The notes under the pieces were generated by a model. That model ran no database searches. It had not been told where the DNA came from and was given only the letters and a program-made list of their open reading frames with translations. A program made the translations under genes and the position numbers. Shown piece after piece: positions 11,201 through 24,772 of a stretch of 64,000 bases of DNA (its first letter is position 1; each line of letters opens with the position of its first letter). The stretch lies in contig CAJNOP010000183.1 in NCBI GenBank assembly GCA_905250075.1, positions 62,001-126,000 of the forward strand. The letters run 5' to 3'. The stretch is from Rotaria sp. Silwood1 (taxonomy: Eukaryota; Rotifera; Eurotatoria; Philodinida; Philodinidae).

Positions 11201-14200
11201 AAACTGAATTAATTTAAGAAAAAATACATTGAAAATTGTTGATATTTCATATCTTCACTACTGAGTCATGACTTTTTTTTTTGTTAACTTCTACTTCTAT
11301 CGAATTCTACAGTATGTGATTTTTATAGAGAACTAAATGCTGAATCTTTTGGAAAAATATTGAGTTCGTAACTATGGATATGAAAGCAATATTGTGATCG
11401 TCATTCATTGATGACCATTCGTTATTGATCAATTTTCTTTGATGCATATTTTTGAGGTTCTCTATTTATTGACTGATTTTTTTTCTGTAAAATAAAACCA
11501 GAGTAACACTTTCGAAATGTAACCCTAGAATTATAAAACTATAGTAAAGATTGATTTTCTCCACTGGAAACTACCTAATTATAATAGAGATAAGTTATTC
11601 GATTATCTTTTAAATTTATTTTTTAGTTAATCGATTTCGTTGTCCAAAAGGATGGAAACGTCTAGGTGGTTCATGTTATTATTTTCCTAGTTTCACATCG
11701 ACATCTATTACTGCAAATTATACATGTAATCATCTTCATTCTAATCTTTCAAATCTTTTACAAATACGAAATGTCGTTGAACTAGTTTATGCTGCTCATG
11801 TTTTAACGAGAAATAATTTGTCATCATTAATGTTGTCTATTGATCCAAAATTTCTTAAAGGTAAGAAAAATATTTTTCTACGAATGAGGTTAAAACAAAA
11901 AGAAAAAAATTTTTTTTTGTTTAGGAAAAAATCTCACAGAAATGTTAACAAATGATCAAGAACGATGGAAACGAACAAAAGAAAAAGCTCATAAAATGCG
12001 TATCAAATATCTTAATTTAACAACCAAAGTTGTCGAACGATTAAAATTGGTTGGTTTATATATGTTGAGACGCTCGAAAAAAATAAAACAATCATCTGAA
12101 CAATATACACAACATGAAACAGCAATAAATACTAGTTTAATGATCAATGATAATGATAATGAATATGAATATGATGATCTTAATTCATCAGATGAAAGTG
12201 ATGAATTTGAACAGATTGATGATATTCATGGTATTTGCAATCAAATCGCTTGGAATGCTTTAAATGATAGTTCAACTGTTTATATCCTAACAACGTATAT
12301 AATATCAGATAAAATTGTCTGTTCATTAAGTGATGTTGAATCTAACACTGAATATCATCATATTTGTGAATATGGTTTGTAATTTCAATAATAAAAAAAT
12401 CAAATAGATTATTTTCTTTGTAATATATAGTGCTTGATTCTTGTTTTGCAAATATTATTTGTGGTAAACATGGATATTGTGTCAATACGTTAGCAGGTTT
12501 CAAATGTTCCTGTTCATTTTTGTATGGTGGTCTTTTTTGTGAGAAACGTATGTAAAAACAGAAAAATTTATTTTTCTTGAAAATGTTTTATTAGTATTTT
12601 GTTTTATTTTTATTAAAGTCATAGAAGTCTAATTGAGCTGTTCTTTTATTAATAAATAATCTAACATGGGAGAACGTATAGTTAAAAAATCTACTGTTCA
12701 ATTTTTGAAAAATTTTTTTGCACTATTTATCAACCTATATTAATCGAATGTTACTTGAATAGGTTTTTAATGCAAGATTATATCAAGATTGTGACAATAA
12801 TAGATTTGAATATCGATAGGATTGATTTAGTTCTATGAGTTTAATCCATTTGCATCTCATTTATCAATAAAAAAAATTATCAATAGCAAAAAACTTCCTT
12901 TGAAGAACTGTACGCTGGATGTGATAAGGGCTCCTCGTAATTAGTTAATATGTAGCAAAATTGGAACTTTAACTAGTATATTTACATCAAAATATGACTA
13001 ATATTCAGACTTTTAAGCTGAAAATCTTAAAAGATTAAAATTAGCGTTATTTCCAGGATTTGAAAAACGTAAAAAGAAACCTCTTCCCCAATCTTCAAAA
13101 AATCATTTTAGTACTGAAAAGTGTTTTTAACTAAGAAAATAAAGCGTCTCACATAGAATACCACCGCTAGAAATTTGACATTGTTAGATATAGTAGAAGA
13201 GTTACAGTTTTCTATTGTATGAAGAGTTTTAATTTATTATAATTAATTTCTTAATCATCAGGTAATCTGTTCTAATGAAAAAAAAGAGGATAGTGTGTTT
13301 TAAAGTCTTGTTTTTACTATTAAAATAAATAGCGTTTACTTTTGGATCTATAAAGTGAATAGAAAAATTCTTTTTCTCGATATTTGTCTGATGACTTGAT
13401 CGAATATTATGAAAAATAACAATTAATGAACAGGAATAAATTATCGACAAATAATTTGATTTATCTTTTTAGTATCAAAAGAAGGTCAACAAATTCTTAT
13501 CAGTGTTGTTCTTATTATTATTCTATATGGAATCATACTCATACCGACTAAATACTTTTTACGGTAAATTATTTATCACACAAAATTTTCTGACTAACTT
13601 AAAAAGCAAATTCCATTTATCGTTAAAGTAATAACATGACTAGTGGTTTTGATTTAAAAAAGCACTGTTACATGGTTGTATATTAATAACAAAACAATAA
13701 CTACTAAATTGTGGAGATCTTTTTATAAACAATTATCAACATTTATGGCATCGTTTTTAGGAAACTATTTGCATACTTATACAAAACAATGAGATTAATG
13801 AGAATATAGTTATGATACTTTGTATATACGCTGCTGAGAAAGTAGCATTTGTGTTTAGAAAGTTGCATAGGTAGAGAATCAACTTTCGGATTAAGAAATT
13901 TTCATGTAAAATTGAACATATACAATCACTAAAGTTTTCAAAATCTAGAAAAAAACAAATGAGCAATCTACAAAAAGCTAAGAATAATTTTTTTGTAGTT
14001 TTCTTGATGTATCAAATCTAATTTTTTTTCTATAATAGAAATCGTGACAAACCCTCAAAATCATCACAATCAGAAGGCGAAAATACGGAACAAGCAAGAA
14101 GTAATTACTTTGAACAATGTTTCAAATGCACAACAACGTAAATATCAGCTTCATAACTCATCACAAAGAATTATAGCTTATTTTTATAGAATAGAAAAAA

Positions 14201-17200
14201 TCAATAATGGCAACAGGAATCAATTATCAGTAATTGAGACAACTAATAAACCACGACTTAGCGCCGCCATATTAAAAAAACTCAGGTAACTTTGTTTTTG
14301 AAAAATGATTCAGTGTTAGGATAATTCATCGCAGAAACGTTGGTCATGTGTAGAGCACATTGGATCAAAAATTCTGAATTAAGACTCACGTCCGGTTGAT
14401 CAAACTTTTTTCGTATCTGAATCTTCGCTAATTGAAACGTACTTTGATATTGTCAATGAAGTTTTCTAATCGGTATTATATAGCTGCCTCGAATCTAGTC
14501 GAATCCGAAACTAGCCTGACAAGCACTAGTCGCCTGACGCATCAGTCTCAAAGCATCCTAAACGAGCATTGAAAGTGTTTGAGTCAGATTAAATATGGAT
14601 GTGAGTATCTTGATTAGAATACACGATAGATCTTCATTCACACCGACTCTCATACATATCTGCGAAGAATTGTCCGATCACAAATAATTCATTTCATTTC
14701 ATATTAGTTTTTGTTTTTAAACATATCTGTAAATCAAATTTTTCATTTTTCAAGACCTCCACGTAAATTATTAAGTCCAATTAAACGTGACCTTGTTCGT
14801 AATATTTGGGTTGGTCTTTTAAGTACATGTTTTTTATCAATCTTAATAATTGTAATACCAATAAAATATTATAAATTATATGAAATTGATAGAATTAATG
14901 ATAAAACATACAATTATTCACTTACTAATACAATCCATTTAGTAAGACAATGTGAAGAAACATTAGATTATTTGAACGAAAATAAAAAATTCTTTCCTTT
15001 TGCATTTTTTTTAATATTTATTTTTTCATGGTTTATTAAACGAGAAAAAAAATCGTTAATTAAACGAGAAAAAAAATGGTTAAATAAATGTGGTGATCGA
15101 CCTGGTAAAACATAGACTTGACTTTTTATTTCTCAAGTCGCTGAAATTTTTCTTTAGGCTTATTATCACCAATTGAGCCATTTCGTATAGAAAATCGTTT
15201 TACAACAGCAACTGTTTTTGGAATTATTGCTTATGGTGTATTAAAAATTTTTGAAGGACTACTTTTTGGTTTAAATCAAACACTTAATCATGGTGTACTT
15301 TTTGAAGTACTTATAAGAATAGGCATTATTGTTGCTCTCGGGTATATATTTGTTTAGAAGAGAGTGAAAATTCTTATTTACTTTTTTCTTGAATTGTTTA
15401 GACTTCGTTATTATCCAGTTCTTGCTTCTCTACAATTACGAAATGTTTTTGTTCGATTTTTTGCTTGTCTATATATACTCTGTGAGATTTTATATACAAT
15501 TGTACGAGAAGGTTCATGTATGGGTTTTCTACAATTAACAAAAAAACATGCAGTTGTCGAAGAAGCAAAACTTCGCGTGGTATGTAGATTAATATTTTCT
15601 TACAAACAAGAAAAATTATTTATTTTGTATATAATTATCAAAGAAAAACAAAAATTGTTTTTCATGAAAACATTGTAAAAATCTCTAAGAAGTTTTCAAT
15701 GTATTGAAATGAAAGATCTATGAAATAGAGTTCCTGTCGAAAAATAAATTTATGCATTCATAGAAGTAAATAAATAAATTTTTGAAACTATATAGGTGAT
15801 TCCTTTTTTTTTAATTCTGATTCAGGAAAAATTCAAACTCATGAATAAATCATTTTGTTAGAACTGCTTGTAGTGTAGAGACAACCTGTTCAACTGATCC
15901 TTTTCATTATTTAATAATTTTTTTGTCTATAGATACTACATAGTGTTCTAATGAAAACTCGCTCCTATTGATACTGGACTAAGCTATCAAATGTTTAATA
16001 TATCTATTTTCAAGAGACTCCAGATTTCAACTAGAATAGCTTTTATAAACAAATTCAGAAGTATTGAACAAATTATCTTCGAGATATGAACTTTTCAAAA
16101 AATGCATTTTGTTTAAATTATCCATGTAAAACGATCTATATCTTAAAAGTTTCATCTCTCGAAGAGACTGTTCAAAATCTCTGGATTTTTTTTGTATGGA
16201 ATTCAGTGAAATTGCGTTCTCTATATGTGCAAAGTTTCAGATTAAAATTCAAAAATACGAGTTTTTCGAACAATATAGGATCCAGAAAATGAACATTAAA
16301 AAATCAATCACTTAGTCAAATATAAATAGGAATCGAAATCCATATAGAATTTTTATTAGGCCACTATCTAATATCTAGAAGCAAAAAATTATTAAAATTG
16401 GATGGAGATAGCTGAAGAGATTCTCTCGTAAGCGATATCGATCGACAAGAAATCAACTTTATTCCACTTCATTGTTCTATAGTTGCATATCTTTTACAAT
16501 AGTTTAAAGTTATTAGTTAACGAAAAAAAGAACACTATTTTAGGAACTTGGTACATGGTTTATTATCTATGGTTTAATAAAAAATATTCCACATTTCTTT
16601 TTTCTATCATATATTGGTGCTGAATTATGTGTGCGTTTCGTATATGATTCAATATATGTACCAATAAAAAACAAGAAAAATATTTTGTTAACACCTGATT
16701 TGGAATTTGATGAATTGAAATTTGCACAATATTATGTTACAAAATTACTTCGACGTAATTGTCCTGCATATCGAACAAATACTAAAAAAACTACAAATAT
16801 TAATAATCAAACTGCTCATGAATATCAATCAAAACAACAAAATATAAATAATCAATCATGTATTAAAAAATGTTTTAATTATTTCTATCATTGGGATGAT
16901 GATTTTCATTTTACAACAATAGCCACTTGTACTTATACAGTAGCTTTCGTTTTTCTTTATTATATAACATGTACATTTATTTTTTTATATCTTTCACGAG
17001 CAAGCGGACTTATTTCATTGATAAGATCTTATATTGAACATTCAGCAAATGTTGGTAAGTAGTTTAAATGTTTATTGAAAAACATGTTTCTTTTTTTTCA
17101 ATAATTAGTTTTGTTTTAATCCTATAGAATTAAATGATTCATTTACTTTAAAATATGAAATAATATCAAGTGCTATTTTAACGGCAATTATATACGGATT

Positions 17201-20200
17201 TCAATTACTCATTGGAATGCAATATTATAAAAAACATAAACAAGATTTATATAAAGGTATGTCTATGGATATTCCATTACCAAGAAATATTTCATGGGAT
17301 TCTATGGTATCGCATTCTGTACATTATGCTGGTTTTCTTGTTGGATATATGGCATGGGGTTTTGTTATTTGTTTTCATTTCATATTTTTAATCCTCATTG
17401 GAATACGAATTATTTCATTACAAAGTCATCCAGTTGAATTAGGACTTGGTATTATTGTACCTATATTAGTTATTTATTTATTAAAAATGCTTATGATGAC
17501 ATCAATAGGAAAAATTATATTTACAAAACACTCTAAAGACATAGATGATATGAAAAATCCCAAAACCTATGCAATATTTGTTTACTTCAGTTTTTTTGCT
17601 GGTAAACTATAAAGATAAAAATCTAATGAAATATTTATATATTTTTGCTTTTTTTCTGAAGATTGTTTTCTTGGCATAGCATCATGTATTATTCGATTGC
17701 TTAAAGCAACATTTCTTAATGTAGCATTTATGGCTCGAATTGATTATAGCTTTCTTGGACGACCATTGGAGAAATTCGGTAATATATGTTCAATTATACT
17801 ATATTGTAGAGAGAAATATTTTCCATTTAATTTGAAGCTATATATCGATACAATTAGACTAATGGTAAATACTATGAACATTCATGTTCAAGGATGGAAC
17901 CGGTACTAGTTACTGATCGGTCCGATTCTCTTAGATTGGTACTAGTCTTGAAAAATTCAGGCTGGTTTCATTATTGCTCATGATTATCTTGATTTTTTAC
18001 TTAGAAAAAAAAAATGTTTTACAATTAGATGTCTAGAAAAAAAAATGGAACTTCTTTGTATCTCACAAAACAAGTACCATCAGACTAAGCCATATAGACT
18101 AGTATGATAGTGCTAATCGAAGAAACGATACTGACAAATAAAAAAACCTTGTACCAGCAGTAACTGCAGCAGATGAATGTGGAGGATTTACAACAGTTGC
18201 TTTCACTTACATGTCAAGCTTATTTTAACATTCTTTTCATCATTCGTATATGAAAGACATTATTTTATAATTAACTTAAAATCTAAACATTGTGACAGAT
18301 ATCAGATTCCAATTTTTGTTCTCATCCTGTCACATTATCTTCTATATGAGTATGTCAATATATATAGAAAAAAATGTCAACTTGTTTCAACTTGCATTGA
18401 TTAAGATAGTGATTGTTCCCTGATAAGTTAACTCTTATAGTTCCAACGGTAAAAGCATTCGATTTCCTCAAAAAACAAATCATAAGCATGAACTAACTCT
18501 TCTTATTTTAAACATGGTTTACTAAAATATACAAAATCCATTAAGTTCAAGCTCAAAAGTGATCTGTCGCTTGAGAATGTTCCCTTGTAAGTTAATCACA
18601 AATGTCCATATTTTTTTTGTAAATATTCCAAAATTTACTTTGCTTACTTTGATATTTAAATGTAAAATATCTTTTATAGGTAAAAAACGTCTTAATAACA
18701 GATATACATAGCTTTTACATGTAGCAATATGATAATTGTTAGATAAGTTCTATTTAATATATCTGCATAGAAGAACTTCATAATAATTATAACAAAAGAA
18801 AAACAAAACAATTTTCAAAATTTTCTGTAATAGAAAGTTTTAAATAAAATTCAATGAAATCATAGAGAATTAATACATGTAATATAATAGGATCAATCAT
18901 TAAAAAACAAACTGATCTTCCATTGAGATTTTTTCTTTTCTTTTTTTTTTTTTGGAAAAATAAATAAGTTTTGTTTGAAATAGATATATTAGATAATATT
19001 TGATCCAATTAATCTTTCTACTTTCTTATGTCATATTTTTAGATGTTGGCTTTGATGCTTATGTCTCATATTTATATGTTGAAAAACAGTATTCAAATGC
19101 ACTCGTGCTCGGTTAGTTTATCTCAAAAAAATAAAATAAATAGAACAAAATTATTTTTTATTTTAATTTATTTAGTTTTTTGTGATATACTTTGGAATGA
19201 AATTAAGAAAAAACGTTCTAACAACGTCAATCATTCTCACGATGAAAATGGATCTAGAAAAAAAAGAGAAAATCAATACGATACATCAATTCAAAATATT
19301 AATCATAATACAACGAATGATCAATTATGTTCTTCAATAGAGAATATAAATTCAAGAACAAAATTACAAAATATATCTACAGTAAAAAAAAACAAAAATA
19401 ACTAATTGTAATTGTTCTTTGTTTCTTAGACATCTAATGAAACTAGTAAAACAATTGATAGTAGAAAACGAAAATCACAAAAATTTCCTACATTAAATGA
19501 TGAAATCCATATAGATAAGGATGATAGTTCTTTAAAACCATTAATAATATCATCTACTTTTCAAAAACAAGCACAATTATCAAAATCATCTACTAATAGA
19601 ACTAAAATATTAAATAATGAATCTCGTCGATCTAAACAAGATCAATCTGAGAATTTGACATTGAAACCATTTTCTACTACTGAAAAAAGTCTTCTACAAC
19701 AAAAATCTAACAAAAAGAAAATTTCGAAACAAACAATGGTAGATATCTCAGATTCAAGCATTGTAGAAGAAAATGATGATAATGAAGATACAGGTAAAAT
19801 TTTTTAATACTATTAAAATAATTCTTTCATTTAAACAATCTATACTAGATAATCAGATAGTAGAAGAAGATTTACCAATCAATGATACTCTTGTTAATAT
19901 TAACCGATCATTTAAACATCAGCAAGATACAACTTCAATTCCATTTAATACTAATGATCGATTAGCACCGAAAATATCTAACACTACTCAAAATACAAAT
20001 TCTAGAAAATCTACAGAAAAATATCATCAAGACACAGTTCTAACAGAAGCAAAAGATGCTACTATTTGTGCAACCACTATCAATCCATTATCATCAAATT
20101 CTCAACGATCATGTACAAATTCTTTAGCATATTTACGAACGAACTCAAATAATGCAGCTCAACAGCGTTCATTAGAACATGTGCCAAAACGACCCAAGAG

Positions 20201-22078
20201 TTCCTTTTCAAAAAACCATGAGAGTAATAGAAATAATGACGATAATTATGATATTGAAACAACAAATAATAGAATTCAAACAGAGATTTCAAGTTGTTCT
20301 CATTCACCTAAAGAATCAATTCCATTAATATGCAATCATTCAAATAGGCAATTATCAGAACGAATACAAATAAAACAAAGTAATACAATTGAAGAAGACA
20401 AGAAAAGAAAAAGTCAAATTGCACGTATTCGATGGTTTCGTGCTTATACAATTATTCATAATTATCATTTATTTGATTTGAGACAATTATTAAAAAATTT
20501 TTCATATTCACAACAAAATCAACCAATCGATGAACAAATATCCAGATCAACAACTACTGATGAAAATATAGAATCTACAACTGTTCCACAATCTAGACAA
20601 TTAGTAACACAAAGATCAAAGTAAACTGTCATATTTCATTGAAAAATTCTTAACAAAAGACAATTTATTTATTAGATTTGAAAAAAAAAAGTCTTCCTTT
20701 AGATTAGTTTGATCGTAACATAATTTCACAATTGAATAACGACTATGCAGTGGATAAAAAAAAGTTTAGCACGTTCTTAGTGTTTAGTCTATTTGTTTTC
20801 ATTATCTAATGATAGTTGAAAGCGTTTATTTTTTATAAATTATTCAGTATTGAATTGAACGGGCTACATATTGATATAAACTACTCATCCCAATCAAAGA
20901 CCCTCGAGTCAGACTTGCGTCACGCACTATTTTTGAAATTTTACTCGGTGAACACATTTCGTCTTGATTAATTCGTATCTTCAGTGTTCTCCCTGCACGT
21001 CCTAAACTATGGGATAGCATGGGATGCGTTCCACACAACCTTACACAATATCGCGTCAGCGAACGCTAGAGCATGAGGCAACGCGAGCCAGACTCGTGGA
21101 TTTCTGATCCCAATATTAGTTAATAAAATTTGCTTTCAAGTTACCGAAATTCCATGAGAAAAGGTATTAAAAATCGAACATAGTTATGTAAATAATAATT
21201 AAATGATTTCGTTCATTTTTTAATTTTCTTTCTTATGAGTTACCTAGAAGTTGAATATGACACAAAATTTTATTAATCATTATTTTTATATCAGAATGAA
21301 TAGTTTATACTAAAATGTACTTCGTTAGAGCCTAGATTGAACGATGTGCAATTATTGTGAAATAATATTAAAAAAAAACATTGGCTAAGTATTAAAAACA
21401 TGCTTATTTTGTTTCCATGCGTAAAAATGATTTCATAAAATTACAACTAAAATATCTATGCTTCTATAATTATTCTGATCTCAGTTTTTATAGTTCACTC
21501 TGAAAATTATCGAAATCATTATTTGAATCTCTTGCATAAGTTGTCCTTGAGGAGAAATCTAAAACAAAATAAAAACTATGTTAGAATTTTTTCCTTCATC
21601 TGACATCGATTTGTTTTTCAGAGGAAACACATGTGAATCACAATCTCCTATATTTAATCGTTTCTTATCATTATCTACCATCGAGGAATGTCCAACAAGT
21701 CCAGCTGAACAATATATTTCACGTGTGGTCTCACAATTAATTCTTGCTGATAGTCAAAGTTTAGCTTCATCGAAAAGGACAAATGTATCACCACAAGAAA
21801 ATACTCATTCACCATCACTTGGATTTTCACCTACATCAGCTGAATCGACATATCAGTATTCATCAGGAATTTCTAAAAACACAAATTTATCAAAACTTCG
21901 TAAACAAATGTCTCATGATCAACATATGCAAGTATGGTATGAAGATGAAATAAAAAAGTTTCAAAAAAATCGACCACATTCTTATTTATATGGTTTACCA
22001 CCTAACTATCATGAAAAAAGAGAATTTCACCAAAATGCATTATTAAAACAAAAACCTTTCTTCAAAAATGAAGAATAA
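8212..22078 (+). CDS. CTLD-EGF-STRA6-like receptor, tandem copy A
   Basis: Model of 18 exons: 8212-8374, 11627-11860, 11925-12374, 12431-12547, 13473-13563, 14039-14137, 14190-14285, 14755-15104, 15158-15341, 15402-15579, 16544-17054, 17128-17601, 17662-17778, 19043-19111, 19176-19381, 19430-19793, 19849-20620, 21622-22078; 1643 residues with no frame break. Order: signal peptide; C-type-lectin-like fold (CPKGWKRLGGSCYYF to HHICEYG, about 59-282) split by a basic/acidic insert; EGF (about 285-321); membrane helix (about 327-348); polytopic domain (about 420-1045) with RPG-LLSPIEPFR, LRYYPVLASLQLR and RIDYSFLGRPLEKFD blocks resembling the STRA6/RBP-receptor family; disordered tail with RIRWFRAYTIIHNYHLFDLR and QMSHDQHMQ islands. 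STRA6 moves retinol across the plasma membrane; ligand here is unknown. Exons 6-7 are the least certain. AATAAA lies at 22098. Confidence 0.72.
8375..11626. other. Long first intron of receptor copy A
   Basis: This 3.25-kb intron separates the signal-peptide exon from the lectin exon, as in copy B. It is AT-rich with no coding exon that I can see. At about 10670-11060 it becomes richer in GC and has repeat-like wording, probably an old mobile-element remnant. It shows no obvious similarity to the corresponding intron of copy B. Confidence 0.5.
12548..14754. other. Introns around exons 5-7 of receptor copy A
   Basis: The interval is mostly intron (12548-13472, 13564-14038, 14286-14754) around three small exons that encode the first membrane helix and a short cytoplasmic segment. 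A patch at about 14340-14600 has higher GC and may be a repeat remnant. No other gene is seen. Confidence 0.5.
15580..16543. other. Intron 10 of receptor copy A with a dispersed repeat
   Basis: The 964-base intron carries a partly palindromic repeat at about 16050-16190: TTGAACAAATTATCTTCGAG pairs with a reverse-complement copy near 16155-16180. Related sequence occurs at about 62990-63115. The equivalent intron of copy B (32153-33315) has different content. Confidence 0.45.
17779..19042. other. Intron 13 of receptor copy A
   Basis: This 1.26-kb intron lies between the last membrane exon and the small GFDAYVSYL exon. It contains a slightly GC-richer patch near 17895-17945 with a repeated GGTACTAGT word. 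I see no gene in it. Confidence 0.5.
20621..21621. other. Last intron of receptor copy A
   Basis: The donor GTAAAC at 20621 and the acceptor TTTTTCAG at 21614-21621 join in phase 2, as in copy B. A GC-richer patch at 20860-21110 has no recognised gene and may be a mobile-element fragment. Confidence 0.5.
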
Positions 22079-23940
22079 TAATACTGAAAAAAATGTCAAT
22101 AAAACCACTTGTGCTATGTCCTAGCACAAACAATTAAACGACATGAAAGTACTTTTTTCCATTCGATCTGACTAATCAATCATATAAAAGAATTATTTAA
22201 TTGAATTTATTAATTAAAATAATAATATTAATCTAGAAGAATCTTGAATATTACAAGAAATTTTTAAAGTTTATTTTGATATGTAAAACTAATTTTTTTT
22301 ATTGTATGCGTTTTAATACTCATGACTGTTTTTTGAATATATTTTTTTTTTATAAAAAAAACCCTAATGAAAAAAAATTAAGAATTTAGTTAGAATCAGC
22401 TTATGACTTTTTAATGAATCGTTTTAAGAAGCAAGCACATATTATATGTGCTTTTATTTAACGAAAATTGCTTATGCACTTTTGATTTATAAGCAAATAT
22501 CTGCTAGTTATTTCAATATTATCTAGGGATAATCAATTTATACTTTTTGTATATTTACAATTTGAATTCATTTTTAATGAATCTCAGTCGATGGTAAATT
22601 AGTATTAAATAATAAGAGTATACAAGAATAGACCATCAATAATTATTTAACGAGAACATGCTGAACATGTTGTCATTGGTTTACATTTCTATAATGAGGG
22701 AATTTACAAGCGGAGTTCGAACGTTTTATTGTTTTTTGTCTCAATTCAGTAATTCCCCTTCCTATAAAACAGAGCGTACAACTTTCTCTAAGATTCGGTT
22801 CATCTTAATAAAAATGTTGCGATCGACCACTTGAGTTATCGGTGGATATTGAACATATTCAGATCAAATTAACCATCTCATCAGCAAGCTAACAAAGGTT
22901 AAAATATGAGCTCATTATGACATCATAGGATTAAAGTATACAAATTTTCAGATATATACAGTATACATTATGTTGTCTTGTAGAATTTTCTCTTTCAATG
23001 CTTTATTTCTATTTGAAACATAATTTATCTTACGTAACTCGACGAGCTCTATCCAACTATGATGAAAAAACGAAAAATGAATTGTACTGAAATTATGAGT
23101 TTGTTGAAATGTTGTACACACTTTGAAAGTCAAAAATCTCAATCCATGCTCATCATAAGCAGTTCATATTTCAAGTTTTATTAGTTTACCAATCAGACCT
23201 TAGATTTGACGCGGCTAAATTCAATATTCTTGAGTTACAATATACATCATTCCATTGTATGATTTTATATCCAAGTATTTCTTTCTATTGATTACATTCA
23301 TACGAATTAAAATGTTTTATTTTAAAGAATAAATATAAATCATAGGTAATATGTTAATATCAAGAAGAAACTTTTCTGATATTTTTTTCATATATTTTGG
23401 CATCATTTTATGAAGATGATAGAAATTAAATTTATTTATTGATGAGTGAAAACTTTATTTCCTTTTTTTCTTGCAGCAGAGATGCAATTAGTCTGGATTT
23501 CTGATGACCGGTATCGATTGTATTTCTGCGTATTTATAGCTATTTAGTTTACCCTTTACAATTTACTCATGAAAAAGATCAGCATCTGTTGCAAATATAA
23601 AGTTTTTAACAATATAACATTTTCAGATGGATAAAATGATCGTATGCAATTAATTTTCAAACAACATTATAATGCACAATGATAAAAATCAATTATAGAC
23701 TTGTCTTCATCGATAACAAAAAAAACATCAGATAGATAGACATTTGCTTTTCGTGCTAAAAATCATATGCGACTTCTTTTTCACCATCAGAAATATTATC
23801 AAAATCTATTACACAACTAATCATCAACTGGGTGAATCATAATAATGGCAACATCTAATATATTGCAAATATCTCAACATAGATAAATTGTATAGTCTTG
23901 GCTTTTTTTTAAAGATGTGCCATGAACTTTACTACAAGAA

Positions 23941-24772
23941 TAGTAATGAGAAATCCCATTGAATTAGTTTGATAATTTTTTATAAGGCTAAAAACGAAGC
24001 ACTGTGTGCTAGTACAATCCCATGTAAAAATTGATAAAAATTTAACGATGTTAACGAAAAAAGATGTTACAATTTTGACCGTGAAAACGCGTTAAAAATT
24101 TGCTTTTAACGAAACTTCACGAGTTATTTTACGTTAAACTGTTTCTAACGAGAAAACATGCGTGAAGTTTCGTTAAAAGCAAATTTTTAATGCGTTTTCA
24201 CGGTCAAAAATGTAACATCTTTTTTCGTTAACATCGTTAAATTTTGTATTGATTTTTACATGGGATATCCCATTATTTGGAGAGAAATAAGAATGAAAAT
24301 AATATTGACTATGATTCATATATATCGACACCAACAAATAGTAAAATCTTTAATTATGTTTTTTAAACATGAGTAGGGTCTTTGAATGCTACTAATGAAT
24401 TTTTTCAATGACAAAAAGTAGAAATCTCGGTGATATCGTTATTGCCTAATATAAAAACCGATAAAGACGCTTTAGAAACATTGAGTGATGTATCTTTTGG
24501 TTTTTAAAGCTTTCTCTTTCTCGTTCTTATGATCGACAATAAAGATATAACGAAGGCTCTTACTTTTTGTTATCTAAAAAACTCACCAGCATAAATTAAA
24601 GAATCTTTTGATGTAAAAGCAGTAGGTATTCTATGACACATATAAAAAAAAAAGTAATTTAAAGTTTCATGATTTGTTGATGCCGATATATATGTAAAAT
24701 AATCAATTTTATTTTGACTTTTGCCTTATAAAAAATTCATAAAACTAATTCAATAGGATTTCTCATTACCAT
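23941..24772. repeat. Larger degenerate inverted repeat hosting a MITE
   Basis: The sequence 23941-23990 (TAATGAGAAATCCCATTGAA onward, ending TATAAGG) matches the reverse complement of 24721-24771. The segment 24315-24350 (ATATATATCGACACCAACAA) matches the reverse complement of 24671-24694. The left arm is interrupted by the 250-bp hairpin at 24017-24266, so the larger element is the older one. The interval 24381-24620 is its loop and has no clear coding capacity. Confidence 0.6.
24017..24266. mobile_element. Near-perfect hairpin MITE, 250 bp
   Basis: The arms 24017-24121 and 24161-24266 are almost exact reverse complements over about 105 bases, from ATCCCATGTAAAAAT through GATGTTAACGAAAAAAGATG and GACCGTGAAAACGC to CGAAACTTCACG, around a 39-base loop. 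It has no open frame. The low divergence between arms suggests a recent insertion or arm homogenisation. I could not define a clear target duplication. Confidence 0.8.

Noticed and set aside
14101..14189. Other splice choices for exons 6-7 of receptor copy A
   Set aside because: A donor at 14101 or acceptors at 14149 or 14177 break the frame. The pair 14137/14190 keeps phase and gives a 52-base intron matching the 51-base intron of copy B.
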